This document shows positions 6,973-16,268 of a stretch of 64,000 bases of DNA, piece by piece; within the stretch, counting starts at the first letter, position 1, and each line of letters begins with the position of its first letter. This DNA comes from Methylobacterium sp. J-070. Its GTDB lineage: Bacteria > Pseudomonadota > Alphaproteobacteria > Rhizobiales > Beijerinckiaceae. The notes beneath the pieces are model-generated. The model was given only the letters and a program-made list of their open reading frames with translations. It was not told the origin of the DNA and searched no databases. The DNA is taken from positions 30,674 through 94,673 of the forward strand of contig NZ_JAKSXX010000073.1 of the NCBI RefSeq assembly GCF_022829385.1. The letters run 5' to 3'. The position numbers and the translations under genes are program-made.

Positions 6973-9900
6973 TCACGCCGAGCGTGTCGAGAACTGCTCA
7001 CCGACGAACGCGCCGGGCTGCCAGGTCTTGAGCAGCCACGGCACATGCGCGCCGGCCATCGGCTTGGCGTAGAGGTAGCCCTGAGCGTAGTTGCAGCCCA
7101 TCGCCGCCAGGTGCTGCGCCTGCTCCACCGTCTCCACACCTTCCGCCGTGACCGTCATCCCGAGGTTCCGGCCGAGGCCGATCACGGCCGCGACGATCGC
7201 CGCGTTGTCCGGGTCCTGTTCCAGGTCGCGCACGAAGCTCCGGTCCACCTTGATGTGGTCGACCGGGAACTGCTTCAGATGCGTGAGCGAGGCGAAGCCG
7301 GTTCCGAAATCGTCGAGCGCGATGCTGATGCCGCTGGCGTGCAGGCGTGCGAGCGTCGCGGGGACGGATTCCGCGCCGTGACCCAGGAACACCGTCTCGG
7401 TGACCTCGACCTCGAACTGTGTTGCCGGGACCCCGAAGCGGCCCAGGACGTCGAGGATGATGCCGGCCAGATCGGGCTTGCGGAACTCGGCCGCAGCGAA
7501 GTTCACCGCGACCCGCCCGAAGGTGAGGCCGCGTTCGGTCCAGGCCCGCATGTCGGCGGCCGCCGTTTCGAGAATCGTGTCGCCGATCGCGGTGGACAGC
7601 TCCGGGTCCTCGAAGGCCGAACCGAAGTAGCCCGGCGTCAGCAACCCTCTCTTGGGATGCCGCCAGCGTGCCAACGCCTCGAAGCCGACGATCTGGCCCG
7701 TCGTGAAGCAGACCTTCGGCTGGTAATACGGCACGATCCGCCCTGCCGCGAGAGCGGCGCGCACCTCGGCGGCGACCTTCAGCCGGCGCAGGCCGTCCAC
7801 GCGCATCGCGGCCGAGAACGCGACGACGCGGTCGCGGCCCCGCGCCTTGGCCTGGGTCAGCGCGAGGTCGGCATCCTTGAGAAGCTCGCGCCAATCGGCG
7901 TGGTGATCCGGGTAGGCCGCCACGCCGATGCTGGCCTTGCAGGTCAGCGTATGGTCCCGGATCCGCAACGGCCGGCGCAGGCGCTCGATCAGCGTTTCCG
8001 CGTGCTGAACGGCGTTGGGCAACCGCAGCGGCTCGACAAGGATGAGGGCGAACTCGTCCCCCGTGAGCCGCGCGAGGGTATCGCAGGGCCGCAGGCCGTC
8101 CCGCAGGCGATCGGCGACCTCGCAGATCACGGCGTCGCCGACGTCGTGGCCGAGGGTGTCGTTCAGATCCCTCAGATGGTCGAGGTCGATGAGCAGCAGG
8201 CTCACGCAGGTCCCGTCGCGCTCCGCCTCCGAGAGCGCCGCCTCCATCCGCCCGCGGAACAATTGCCGGTTCGGCAGACCCGTGAGCGCATCGAGGTTGG
8301 CCGTCCGCCACAGCTTCTCCTGGGCGAGCTTGCGTTCCGTGATGTCGAAGGTGATCCCCACGATCCGATCCGCATCGACCCGCTCGACCGACGAACACAG
8401 CCACTGCGTGCGTCCGGTGGGTGAGACGTACCGGAACTCGCATTCCGCGCGCGCCTCGTCCGACCGGAGGAACTCCGCCATGGGAGCCCGGTCGTCCGGG
8501 TGGACGAGATCGAGGAACTCCGCCTGCCACTCGGCCGGCAGACCGAGGATCTGCGGGGCGTTCTCGGATCGGGTGCTCCGGCCCGTCGTGAGGTTGCGCT
8601 CCCACGCCACCATCCGGCCGGCGCGCAGGGCGAGACGCAGGCGCTCCTCGCTGGTCCGCAGCGCGGAGGACGCCTGCCGCTGCTCGGTCACATCGCGCAC
8701 CGCACCGACCATCCGGATGGGCCGCCCCCGCCCGTCGCGGACGACGAAGGCCTGGTCGATCACCTCCGTGTAGACCCCGTCGTCGCCGCGGTAGCGGTAC
8801 TCGGCTTGCCAGCGATCGTCCGTGCCGTCGACGGCGGCGGCAAAGCTGGCGAGCACGCGCGCCCGGTCCTCGGGATGGATCCGAGCCCCCCAGCGCGACC
8901 GCGACGGTTTGCTCTCGTCATTCGTGTAGTTGCGCACTTCGCCGGTCGCCTTGATCCAGGCGACGTCGTCCGACGCCACGTCCCAGTCCCAGATGCCGTC
9001 CTGCGTGGCGCGCACGGCCAGGCGGTACCGCTCCTCCTGAACCCGGATGGTCTCGGCGGCCTCATGCTGCTCGTGGATGTCGGTGATCGTGCCGACCCAC
9101 TCCCGGACCTGACCCGCCTCGTCCGTCAGCGGGACGGTCCGGCCCAGAACCCAGCGATACGGGTCCTGCACATGACGGATCCGGTACGTCACACGGCCGG
9201 CCTGCCCGGTGGCCCTGGTGGCCTGCCAGGCCGCGGCGACCGTCTCCCGGTCCTCCGGATGCACGGCGTCCAGCCAGCCCTGCCCGAGATGGGCGTCCGC
9301 CGCCTGTCCCGTATAGGCCGCCCAGCCGGAGATCTCGATGATGCTGCCGACCGCGTCCGCGCGCCAGACCATGGCGCCGGTGGCTTCGATCAGCGCCTGA
9401 TAGCGCCGCAGCGTCGTTTGCAGATCGGCCTCCAGCGCGACCTGGTCGGTGATGTCCCGGGATACCGCCAGGATGCGCTCCGGGCCGGACCGGCCGCCCG
9501 GGAGCGGGCTGAGGTTGACCGCCCACCATTTCGGCTGTCCCGAGGGCGTCGGGCAGAAGCCGCGGAAGCTGGCGCTGCGCCCGGCCCTCACGGTCGCGAG
9601 CGCGGTCTGAGCCGCTTCGCGATCCGCCCCGTGCCAGAATGCGAGCCAGGACCGGCCGAGGAGCGGCTGGATGTCGTCGATCTCCATCACCGTCCGACTG
9701 CCGGCGCTCATGAACAGGATGTGGCCATCCGGATCGACGAGCGTCACGGAGTCGGTGCTGTTCTCGAGCAGGCCGCTGAAGAGCGCGCCCAGCAGCCCCT
9801 GCTCGGACCGATCCGGGCGCGCGGGGTCCGTCGTCGGATCGTGCGCCTGGCCGTCGTGCGCACAGGCGGGCCCAGCCGCGTCGGCCCCGTACAGGTGATA

Positions 9901-11262
9901 GCCGCCTCGGTTGGCGGCCTTGGCGCGGTAGAGCGCCTGGTCGGCGCACGAGAACAGGCGGTCGGCGTCGAGCCCATCGTCCGGCGCGCGCGCGATCCCG
10001 ATGCTGAGGCCGATGCTCGCCGGATAGCCGTCGAGATCGACCGGCGTCGCGACCGCCGCCAGCAGACGCTCGGCCAGCGCGACCGCTCCCTCGGCGCAGC
10101 CCTTCCCGGTCTGGATGATGACGAACTCGTCGCCCCCCAGGCGCGCCACCATATCCTCGGCGCGCAGGACGCCCTTCAGCCGCTGCGCCACCGCGCACAG
10201 CAGGCTGTCGCCGGCCTGATGCCCGAGGGTGTCGTTGACCGGCTTGAACCGATCCAGGTCGAGGCAGAGCAACGCGAAGCCGCCGCCGCCCCGCTGGGTC
10301 CGCGCGATCTCCCCCGCGAGCTGCTCGCGGAAGAGGAGCCGGTTCGGCAGGCCCGTGAGCGGATCGTGACGCGCCATATGCGCCATCTGCCGCTCGGCCT
10401 CCTTGCGCAGGGCGATATCCCGGATGACGGCGACGTAGCCGTCCGGCGTCCCCAGCGCCGGGTCGGTGGTGAGATTGAACGAGACCTCGACCCAGACCCA
10501 CGAGCCGTCCCTGTGGCGGTAACGCTGTTGGCTGACCGCCTGTTTGAGCTGCCCGCCTCTCACCTGCTCGAGCAGGTGCGCGAAGGCTTCGGCGTCCTGC
10601 GGATGGATGAAGTCGATCGCCTTCGTGCCGATGAGGTCTTCCGGCTCGAAGCCGAGCAGCCGCTTCGCTGCGGGCGACACGTAGTGGCGCGTCCCGTCGA
10701 GGTCGCAGCGGACGATCAGATCGGTGGCGTTGTCGGCCAGCAGCCGGTACAGGGTCGCGCTCTCTTGAGCCTCGCGCTCCGCCTTGCCCATGCGCAACAG
10801 GGTTACGGCGATCTCCGCCAGGCTCCGAAGCTGGTCCTGCTGCTCGGCCGAGAACGTGCGCGGTATCCGGTCGATGACGCACAGGGATCCGAGATGGATG
10901 CCCGGGGCGAGCACGAGCGGCGCGCCGGCATAGAAGCGGATGTGCGGCTCGCCCGTGACCAGCGGATTTGCGGCAAACCGCTCATCGCGCGTGGCGTCCT
11001 CCACCACCATCACCGCGTCGGACAGGATGGCGTAGGTACAGAAGGAAAACTCCCGCGGGGTACCGCTCGCGTCCAGGCCGCATCGACCCTTGAACCGCTG
11101 CTCGCTCGCGCCGACGAGGCTTACCAGGGCGATCGGAACGCCGAACAGCGCCTGCGCAGTCTGGCAGAGTGCGTTGAACTGCGCCTCGGCGGGCGAGCCG
11201 AACACGTCGAGGCCGCGCAGAGCCTGCAGACGCCCGACCTCATTCGGATGAACCGGATGCAT
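6973..11262 (-). CDS. GAF, multi-PAS protein with two GGDEF domains and an EAL domain
   Basis: This 1429-residue cytoplasmic c-di-GMP enzyme has no membrane helix. Domains in order: GAF (about 10-165), PAS (170-290), GGDEF with intact R-L-G-G-D-E-F (about 310-470), four further PAS domains (about 500-990), a second GGDEF in which the motif is L-T-G-D-E-F, and a C-terminal EAL domain. The EAL part keeps the catalytic set: F-E-A-L, V-N-F, E-V-T-E, D-D-F-G-T-G, K-V-D and E-G-V-E-T. It could therefore both make and degrade c-di-GMP, with the second GGDEF probably regulatory. ATG 11262 is preferred over a GTG 27 bp upstream because GTGGA precedes it. Confidence 0.93.
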   Translation of the reverse strand: MHPVHPNEVGRLQALRGLDVFGSPAEAQFNALCQTAQALFGVPIALVSLVGASEQRFKGRCGLDASGTPREFSFCTYAILSDAVMVVEDATRDERFAANPLVTGEPHIRFYAGAPLVLAPGIHLGSLCVIDRIPRTFSAEQQDQLRSLAEIAVTLLRMGKAEREAQESATLYRLLADNATDLIVRCDLDGTRHYVSPAAKRLLGFEPEDLIGTKAIDFIHPQDAEAFAHLLEQVRGGQLKQAVSQQRYRHRDGSWVWVEVSFNLTTDPALGTPDGYVAVIRDIALRKEAERQMAHMARHDPLTGLPNRLLFREQLAGEIARTQRGGGGFALLCLDLDRFKPVNDTLGHQAGDSLLCAVAQRLKGVLRAEDMVARLGGDEFVIIQTGKGCAEGAVALAERLLAAVATPVDLDGYPASIGLSIGIARAPDDGLDADRLFSCADQALYRAKAANRGGYHLYGADAAGPACAHDGQAHDPTTDPARPDRSEQGLLGALFSGLLENSTDSVTLVDPDGHILFMSAGSRTVMEIDDIQPLLGRSWLAFWHGADREAAQTALATVRAGRSASFRGFCPTPSGQPKWWAVNLSPLPGGRSGPERILAVSRDITDQVALEADLQTTLRRYQALIEATGAMVWRADAVGSIIEISGWAAYTGQAADAHLGQGWLDAVHPEDRETVAAAWQATRATGQAGRVTYRIRHVQDPYRWVLGRTVPLTDEAGQVREWVGTITDIHEQHEAAETIRVQEERYRLAVRATQDGIWDWDVASDDVAWIKATGEVRNYTNDESKPSRSRWGARIHPEDRARVLASFAAAVDGTDDRWQAEYRYRGDDGVYTEVIDQAFVVRDGRGRPIRMVGAVRDVTEQRQASSALRTSEERLRLALRAGRMVAWERNLTTGRSTRSENAPQILGLPAEWQAEFLDLVHPDDRAPMAEFLRSDEARAECEFRYVSPTGRTQWLCSSVERVDADRIVGITFDITERKLAQEKLWRTANLDALTGLPNRQLFRGRMEAALSEAERDGTCVSLLLIDLDHLRDLNDTLGHDVGDAVICEVADRLRDGLRPCDTLARLTGDEFALILVEPLRLPNAVQHAETLIERLRRPLRIRDHTLTCKASIGVAAYPDHHADWRELLKDADLALTQAKARGRDRVVAFSAAMRVDGLRRLKVAAEVRAALAAGRIVPYYQPKVCFTTGQIVGFEALARWRHPKRGLLTPGYFGSAFEDPELSTAIGDTILETAAADMRAWTERGLTFGRVAVNFAAAEFRKPDLAGIILDVLGRFGVPATQFEVEVTETVFLGHGAESVPATLARLHASGISIALDDFGTGFASLTHLKQFPVDHIKVDRSFVRDLEQDPDNAAIVAAVIGLGRNLGMTVTAEGVETVEQAQHLAAMGCNYAQGYLYAKPMAGAHVPWLLKTWQPGAFVGEQFSTRSA

Positions 11263-11710
11263 GTCTGATCCACTTGGGTCCGCTTGCACCCCCCGGGTGC
11301 CCCGCCGCGCTCAACCCGAGGACCACGCTATCCAAGCACAGGTTAAGAAATCGCGCTCGCTCGGCGCCGACCGACGGAAATCGAAAGGTCATTGACGCGC
11401 AAGTCCAGCAATGACGCCGGATTCGGCACCGATCGGCGCGCATATCCCGCGCGTTTTCTGGATGAATACGGTACCAAATTCTGCCGGGCCGCTCCGACGG
11501 AGGCAGGTCATCCGGCGCGCTGCTGCGCATAGCTCGCCGGGAGGAGCGCCGGTCTTCACAACGCGATGGCGTTGAACTTGGCGCTCGTGCCCGCGGCCGT
11601 CATCGGGCCGCTCTCGCCCGCTCGATCCGGGACGGGGCCAGGACCGCAAGCCGCGCCCGACGATGCGGGTCCGCCGGCGAAGGCTTACGGGGAATCCGAA
11701 GCTCCCACCG
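11263..11710. other. intergenic between the GGDEF/EAL and MucR-type genes
   Basis: About 450 bp. I see no convincing gene. Short open frames on either strand lack ribosome sites and family features. Confidence 0.4.
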
Positions 11711-12169
11711 TCATCGGCTGCCGGGCGTCCCTGCCCGGCGTTGATCGGCGCGCGCGATCGGCTTCCCGAGACCGATCGCTTTGGCGATCTGAGAGCGCTG
11801 CTCAGCGTAGCTCGAGGCGACCATGGGATAGTTGGCCGGCAATCCGTAGCGCTCGCAGTAGCTGCGCGGGGTGAGCCCGTGGCGATCCAGGTGCCGCTTC
11901 AGCGTCTTGTAAGCTTTGCCGTCAATGAAGCTGATCAGCCCATCCGGCGTGACCGACTTGCGGACCTGCGCGGGTGTCGCCTTGTCGGCGATCTCCACGG
12001 GTGCGTCCATCGCATCGCCATTCACGAGTCGGCGGAGCATCCCATAGACACGGCCGATCAGGTCCGGAAGCTCGGACACGGGAACCGGATTGTTCGAGAC
12101 ATAGGCTGAGACGATATTTCTGGCCAACGCTATCGAACTGACCGGATGGCGCCCGTAAACTTCGATCAT
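11711..12169 (-). CDS. MucR/Ros-family transcriptional regulator, zinc ligands missing
   Basis: The 152-residue protein matches MucR: K-S-V-T-P-D-G, then D-G-K-A-Y-K-T-L-K-R-H-L-D-R-H-G-L-T-P, Y-C-E-R-Y-G-L-P and Y-P-M-V-A-x-x-Y-A-E-x-R-S. In Ros the zinc finger begins C-x2-C. Here that position is S-F-I-D-G, so the first Cys ligand is absent. Mesorhizobium Ml proteins of this family also lack it and still bind DNA. MucR proteins bind AT-rich promoter DNA and act as H-NS-like silencers. ATG 12169 follows AAGGAGGAG. The AT-rich upstream region is a likely self-regulation target. Confidence 0.9.
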   Translation of the reverse strand: MIEVYGRHPVSSIALARNIVSAYVSNNPVPVSELPDLIGRVYGMLRRLVNGDAMDAPVEIADKATPAQVRKSVTPDGLISFIDGKAYKTLKRHLDRHGLTPRSYCERYGLPANYPMVASSYAEQRSQIAKAIGLGKPIARADQRRAGTPGSR

Positions 12170-12780
12170 AGACTCTCCTCCTTGATCGACAGGATGGTGA
12201 AGTTCCGATCGCGAAAGCAATAGCGTGCAATTAGATCGTTCTTGGCCGCGTCGGGTGTGGAACTGAATTCCGCCGCGGCGAGCCCGCTTGCGGTTCGACG
12301 TTCCCAATCCCTCGGGAACCCGTGTCCACCGCCTCTCGAACTGTCGCTGTCGCCATAAATCGAGCAACATCGACCAGCTTCGCCGTCACATCTCGCCTTC
12401 GGCCCCGAACCAAGACGTCGCGCGTACATCTTACCGCAGGGCGCAATGAAGTTGCCTACAAGTTTCTGCAATACGCGTCGTATCGTTATGGGTAAAAACT
12501 TTAATATGAAAGCACAAATATTTCAGATCGTATTTCATAGCGAGCGATTTCAAATTCGCTTTTGAAATCGTCGTTCTTCAGGCGCGATCCCTTTCGCGCC
12601 AAGCCCTCGGAGGCAGGCCTTCGTATGCGTTGAAGCAACATCATGGCATGCGATCTTTCCGGCCCCGATCTGACGAGCTGGTTGCCTTCAGCCCGCGGGG
12701 GGACAATAGATCACGGCGGTGGGGCTTCGAATCGGCTGAGTCAGCGCTCATCGTCGGCTATTCGAACAGGCAAGGGCCAA
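12170..12780. other. AT-rich divergent regulatory region, MucR / AraC
   Basis: Non-coding DNA whose central part (about 12470-12570) is far richer in A and T than its surroundings. It holds a perfect inverted repeat at 12545-12570 and repeated ATTTCA words. This is the kind of sequence MucR proteins bind, and I infer that role. Confidence 0.5.
12545..12570. promoter_or_regulatory. perfect inverted repeat in the AT-rich region
   Basis: CGATTTCAAA (12545-12554) and TTTGAAATCG (12561-12570) are separated by TTCGCT. It is unlikely to be a terminator because no gene ends here, so an operator for the flanking MucR- or AraC-type regulator is more likely. Confidence 0.45.
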
Positions 12781-13740
12781 GTGAAGACCGTTTTCTCGAC
12801 AGAGCACGTCCACCCGCGGGATCGGTTCGATTTCTGGCACGATGTCGCCCGGAAGGATGTCGTTGATCACGCCTCGACACCGAGATGCCGGACCACGTTC
12901 CGCGCTCAGCTCCGCTCCGGCAAGGTCGGTGCCATCGGCCTTGTTGTATTCCAGAACTCGGAAATGTCGGTTGCCCATACACGGCGTCACATCGCGCACG
13001 CGAACACCGAAGAGCTGCTCGTCTGCCGGCAATCTGGCGGGCGGGTCGCTCTCGAGCAGGACGGCCGCCACGTCGTGCTGGAGGCGGGGGATATCACGCT
13101 GATCGACCCGAGGCTGCCCTACCTGGGACGGTTTTCCGACGCGTCGGACATGCTCGTGTTGAAGATCCCACGGCAGCTCATGGAAGCGCGACTGGGGCAG
13201 ACGCGGGAGATGACGGGCCGAGCGATCCCGCTGAACACGGCCGAGAACAGTCTGCTGTCGGCAAGCCTCGCGATGCTGTCGGTCCACACACAGGATCTGA
13301 GCCCGACCGAAGAAGCGCTTCTTGAACCGCACCTGCTCGATCTGATCACCCTATCGGTCGGGCGGATGATGGGGCCGGACGGCTTGCGCACAACGCCCTC
13401 CCGGTCCCTTGTCCGCGTGAGGTTGCGGGCCGTGGTCGAAGCACGCTTGGCTGACCGGACCCTCGACGCGGGCGCCGTCGCGAGCGCAGCCGGGGTCAGC
13501 GTGCGATACGCCAACGAAGTGCTGGCCGACGAGAATACGTCCCTCGTGCAGCTCGTCCAAGCGCGGCGCCTCGCGCGTTGCCGGCAGGCGCTGGAAGACC
13601 CCCTGCAGGCGGGCCGGACGGTCAGCGAGATCGCCTATGGCTGGGGGTTCTCGGACATGACCCATTTCGGCCGCCGGTTCAAAGCCGCCTACGGCGTGTT
13701 GCCCAGTGAGCTTCGTCGTCGCGCAGGGCAGAGGACCTGA
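12781..13740 (+). CDS. AraC-family transcriptional regulator
   Basis: The 319-residue product has an N-terminal AraC-binding-like domain (F-D-F-W-H-D-V at the start, a cupin-like centre with G-D-I-T-L-I-D) and two C-terminal helix-turn-helix motifs, ending with V-S-E-I-A-Y-G-W-G-F-S-D-M-T-H-F-G-R-R-F-K. I favour GTG 12781, since family members begin at this point and AAGGG lies just upstream. ATG 12643 would add 46 low-complexity residues. The inducer and targets are unknown. It is divergent from the MucR-type gene. Confidence 0.87.
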   Translation: MKTVFSTEHVHPRDRFDFWHDVARKDVVDHASTPRCRTTFRAQLRSGKVGAIGLVVFQNSEMSVAHTRRHIAHANTEELLVCRQSGGRVALEQDGRHVVLEAGDITLIDPRLPYLGRFSDASDMLVLKIPRQLMEARLGQTREMTGRAIPLNTAENSLLSASLAMLSVHTQDLSPTEEALLEPHLLDLITLSVGRMMGPDGLRTTPSRSLVRVRLRAVVEARLADRTLDAGAVASAAGVSVRYANEVLADENTSLVQLVQARRLARCRQALEDPLQAGRTVSEIAYGWGFSDMTHFGRRFKAAYGVLPSELRRRAGQRT

Positions 13741-14211
13741 ACGTCGGCCACGTGCTTCGAAATGCATCCCCGCGTCGGCGGGCGTGTTCGCCGCCGGTCG
13801 ATCGCCCCCGGTGCTCGATCCCGCGGGGCTGGGGGGGGGTGGGCTTGCCACGCGGCGGACCGGGACGCGCAGGTCTGCGTCCCTGCCGACGATCCCCGGG
13901 ACGACTGCCGAGGGGGGCGTCCGGGCCCGGGGTGTACGGGACATCGGCTGTTCGAGCCGTCAGGGGGCCCCGGGGGCCGATCGATCGGGCCCGGGACCTG
14001 CCGTGTGGTCCGTCCCTGACGGGGGCGGATCCGGCCGCCGCGCTCAGCCTGTCGAGGGTGGACGTGAACCGTGTGTTGCAAGCCCCACGGCGCGACGGGC
14101 CGCCAGCGCGTCCGGAGGCGCTCGGATCCGGCTGACATGCGTCAGGGCCCGGGGGCTCGGAAAGTGGTTGCTGAACGAAGCGCAGCGACAACCGAGCCCC
14201 GGAGTTTTCTG
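13741..14211. other. intergenic, G-run-rich, with a Crp/Fnr-like dyad
   Basis: This 470-bp stretch has unusually many G and C runs, including nine consecutive G at 13831-13839. I see no gene. The dyad at 14132 lies at its right end. Confidence 0.45.
14132..14145 (+). promoter_or_regulatory. Crp/Fnr-like dyad upstream of the LLM oxidoreductase
   Basis: CTGAC-ATGC-GTCAG is a perfect motif copy, ending 66 bp before the start codon. A weak -10 candidate (CTGAAC near 14171) lies close to the class II distance. Confidence 0.6.
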
Positions 14212-15177
14212 ATGCTTCAGGCCGACGGCGCAGCCGACCCGAGCGGCACGTCCGGGTTCCGGCGCATGTTCGCCCCGGGCCGCCTGACGGTCGGCGTCTT
14301 CTTTCCCATCGAGGCATTCCAGCGCGACCAGCCGACCATGCGCGATCAGGAGCGTCTGGCGGCTCGGGCGGAGGAACTCGGCTACGCGGCGCTCTGGACC
14401 CGCGACGTGCCCCTGCGGGATCCGAACTTCGGCGACCTCGGGCAGGTCTATGACCCCTGGGTCTGGCTCGGCTGGATCGCCGCGCAGACGCGCGAGATCG
14501 CCCTGGCGACGGGATCGATCGTCCTCCCGCTCCGCCACCCGATCCATACCGCCAAGGCCGCCGCCTCCGTAGACCGGTTGTCGGGAGGCCGTTTCGTCAT
14601 GGGGGTGGCCTCGGGCGACCGGCCGATCGAATTCCCGGCCTTCGGCGTCCCCCTGGACGCGCGCGACGTCCTGTTTCGCGAGAGCTTCGTCGTCATCCGG
14701 AAGGTTCTCGAAGAGACCTTCCCCACCCTGCACTCGCGCTTCGGAGAGATGCTCGGCACCGTCGACCTCGTGCCGAAGCCGATCGGACGGCTGCCGATGC
14801 TCGTCACCGGATCGAGCCGGCAGAGCCCCGAGTGGATCGCCGAACATGCGGACGGCTGGATCACCTACCCGCGCTCGCTGGACCGCCAAGCCGACCTTGC
14901 GGCCCGGTGGCGGGCCACCACCGCGGCGGTGGCGCCGGGCACGTTCAAGCCCTTCGCCCAATCCCTCTACATCGATCTGCACGCCGAGCCCGATCACCCG
15001 CCGCAACCCATCCACCTCGGGTTCCGCAGCGGTCGCAAAGCCCTCCTCGACTTTCTCGTCGCGCTCCGCGCGATCGGCGTCCACCACGTTATCCTGAACC
15101 TCAAGTACGGCGCCCGCAGCGCCGGCGAGGTGCTCGACGAGATCGGCCGCGAGGTGCTGCCGCAGCTGAAGGCCTAG
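14212..15177 (+). CDS. LLM-class flavin-dependent oxidoreductase (TIGR03571-like)
   Basis: This 321-residue luciferase-like monooxygenase fold protein contains G-V-F-F-P-I-E, L-W-T-R-D-V-P-L-R-D-P, the family block G-S-I-V-L-P-L-R-H-P-x-H-T-A-K, and S-G-G-R-F-V-M-G-V-A-S-G-D-R-P-x-E-F. These enzymes use FMN or F420, and the substrate is not known. ATG 14212 is preceded by CGGAG, while an upstream ATG at 14071 would extend into the dyad and G-run DNA. Its stop codon overlaps that of the convergent Crp/Fnr gene within a CTAG. Confidence 0.87.
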   Translation: MLQADGAADPSGTSGFRRMFAPGRLTVGVFFPIEAFQRDQPTMRDQERLAARAEELGYAALWTRDVPLRDPNFGDLGQVYDPWVWLGWIAAQTREIALATGSIVLPLRHPIHTAKAAASVDRLSGGRFVMGVASGDRPIEFPAFGVPLDARDVLFRESFVVIRKVLEETFPTLHSRFGEMLGTVDLVPKPIGRLPMLVTGSSRQSPEWIAEHADGWITYPRSLDRQADLAARWRATTAAVAPGTFKPFAQSLYIDLHAEPDHPPQPIHLGFRSGRKALLDFLVALRAIGVHHVILNLKYGARSAGEVLDEIGREVLPQLKA

Positions 15178-15878
15178 CTGGAACCGCGCATCAGGCCGCC
15201 GCTCATGCGCTGCAGGGCACCGGGATCGAGGAGGGTGACGTAGCGCCCGCGCGTGCTGATCAGCCCATCCTGGCGCAGGGTGGTGAATGTGCGGCTCACG
15301 GTCTCGCTCGACAGACCGAGATAGTCGCCGATGTCGGTGCGCGACATCGGCAGCTCGATCGATCGACCGGCCGAAACCCTGCACATCAGGTCGATCAGGA
15401 AATACGCGAGCTTCTGGGTCGCGCTGGCGCGGCCGAGCACCGAGAGATCCTGGGCGCGTTCCGTCATCCGCAGCAGCCACGACCAGAGCTCGTTCGCGAT
15501 CTGCGAGTCCGACGCCGCGAGCGCGTCCAGCCGGGAGCGGGAACAGCGTACGGCCCGCGTGTCGCTGACCGCCTCGGCGGACGAGGCATGCACCGGGGCG
15601 CGCTCCATCCCGAAGAACTCCCCGGAGAGATGGAACCCGCGCACGACCCGTTTGCCGTCGCGACTGACGTTGGTCGTCCGGACCATCCCGGCCACCACCC
15701 AGTAGACGAAATCGCCGGCATCGCCCTCGGCATAGAGGGTCACGCCGGGCGGGAAATGGTCGACCCGGCCGAGAGGGGTGATGCGAGCCAGCGTGAGATC
15801 GCCGGTGGTGCGGGCCGAAGCGGGCGGCCAATCAACGCGAGGGCCGGGAGCGGGCACTGCGTGACCAGGCTGCAGCAT
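15174..15878 (-). CDS. Crp/Fnr-family transcriptional regulator
   Basis: The 234-residue protein has a cNMP-type beta-barrel (Y-A-E-G-D-A-G-D-F-V-Y-x-V-V-x-G, G-E-F-F-G), a dimer helix and a C-terminal winged helix, M-S-R-T-D-I-G-D-Y-L-G-L with recognition helix S-S-E-T-V-S-R-T-F-T-T-L. The E-x-x-S-R pattern is that of FNR and FixK, which read TTGAT-type half-sites. No N-terminal Cys cluster is present, so it is not an Fe-S oxygen sensor. ATG 15878 has GAGGGGAG upstream. It sits inside a cluster of genes carrying CTGAY-N4-RTCAG sites and is the obvious candidate to bind them. Confidence 0.92.
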   Translation of the reverse strand: MLQPGHAVPAPGPRVDWPPASARTTGDLTLARITPLGRVDHFPPGVTLYAEGDAGDFVYWVVAGMVRTTNVSRDGKRVVRGFHLSGEFFGMERAPVHASSAEAVSDTRAVRCSRSRLDALAASDSQIANELWSWLLRMTERAQDLSVLGRASATQKLAYFLIDLMCRVSAGRSIELPMSRTDIGDYLGLSSETVSRTFTTLRQDGLISTRGRYVTLLDPGALQRMSGGLMRGSS

Positions 15879-16268
15879 GATGCTCCCCTCTCGCGAGCCC
15901 CTTAGATCGGGCATCGCGGCATTTCGCACCATGCGGAGGGCACCTAGGGACTATCCCGGGTCCGAACCGCCATCTGTGCGGGCCGGCGGCTTCCTGGGAA
16001 TCGACGGGCACCGCGTGGCGATTCCGGACGCGACCGTCGCGCTCGACCACGCGGGCGCGACGACCACGCGCCCGGGTCCAAGCCGGGACGCGCCGAAGAC
16101 GCCGCCCGATGGCCGCGACCGGATCCGGGATTGTCGCCGAACGGGCGTGCCGGTCGTCGATCCGCGCGTGTCCGAAGGCGCCGGAACTGATGCTCGTCAG
16201 TGTTGAGAGGCCCCGTCTCGTAGTCAGATGCGCGATGGCCGGACAGCAGCCTTTCCGGGAGATTCAGG
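15879..16268. other. divergent region, Crp/Fnr and peroxiredoxin
   Basis: Non-coding. It contains the promoter of the regulator gene, with no dyad close to it, and the dyad at 16187 that faces the peroxiredoxin gene. Confidence 0.5.
16187..16200 (+). promoter_or_regulatory. Crp/Fnr-like dyad upstream of the peroxiredoxin operon
   Basis: CTGAT-GCTC-GTCAG ends 68 bp before the start codon. TAGTCA at 16221-16226 is a possible -10, 2 bp closer than at hsp20 or hdeD. Confidence 0.6.

Noticed and set aside
8500..11268. Plus-strand open frame of over 900 codons
   Set aside because: It lies opposite the GGDEF/EAL gene, has no family features and arises from the GC-rich codon pattern of that gene.
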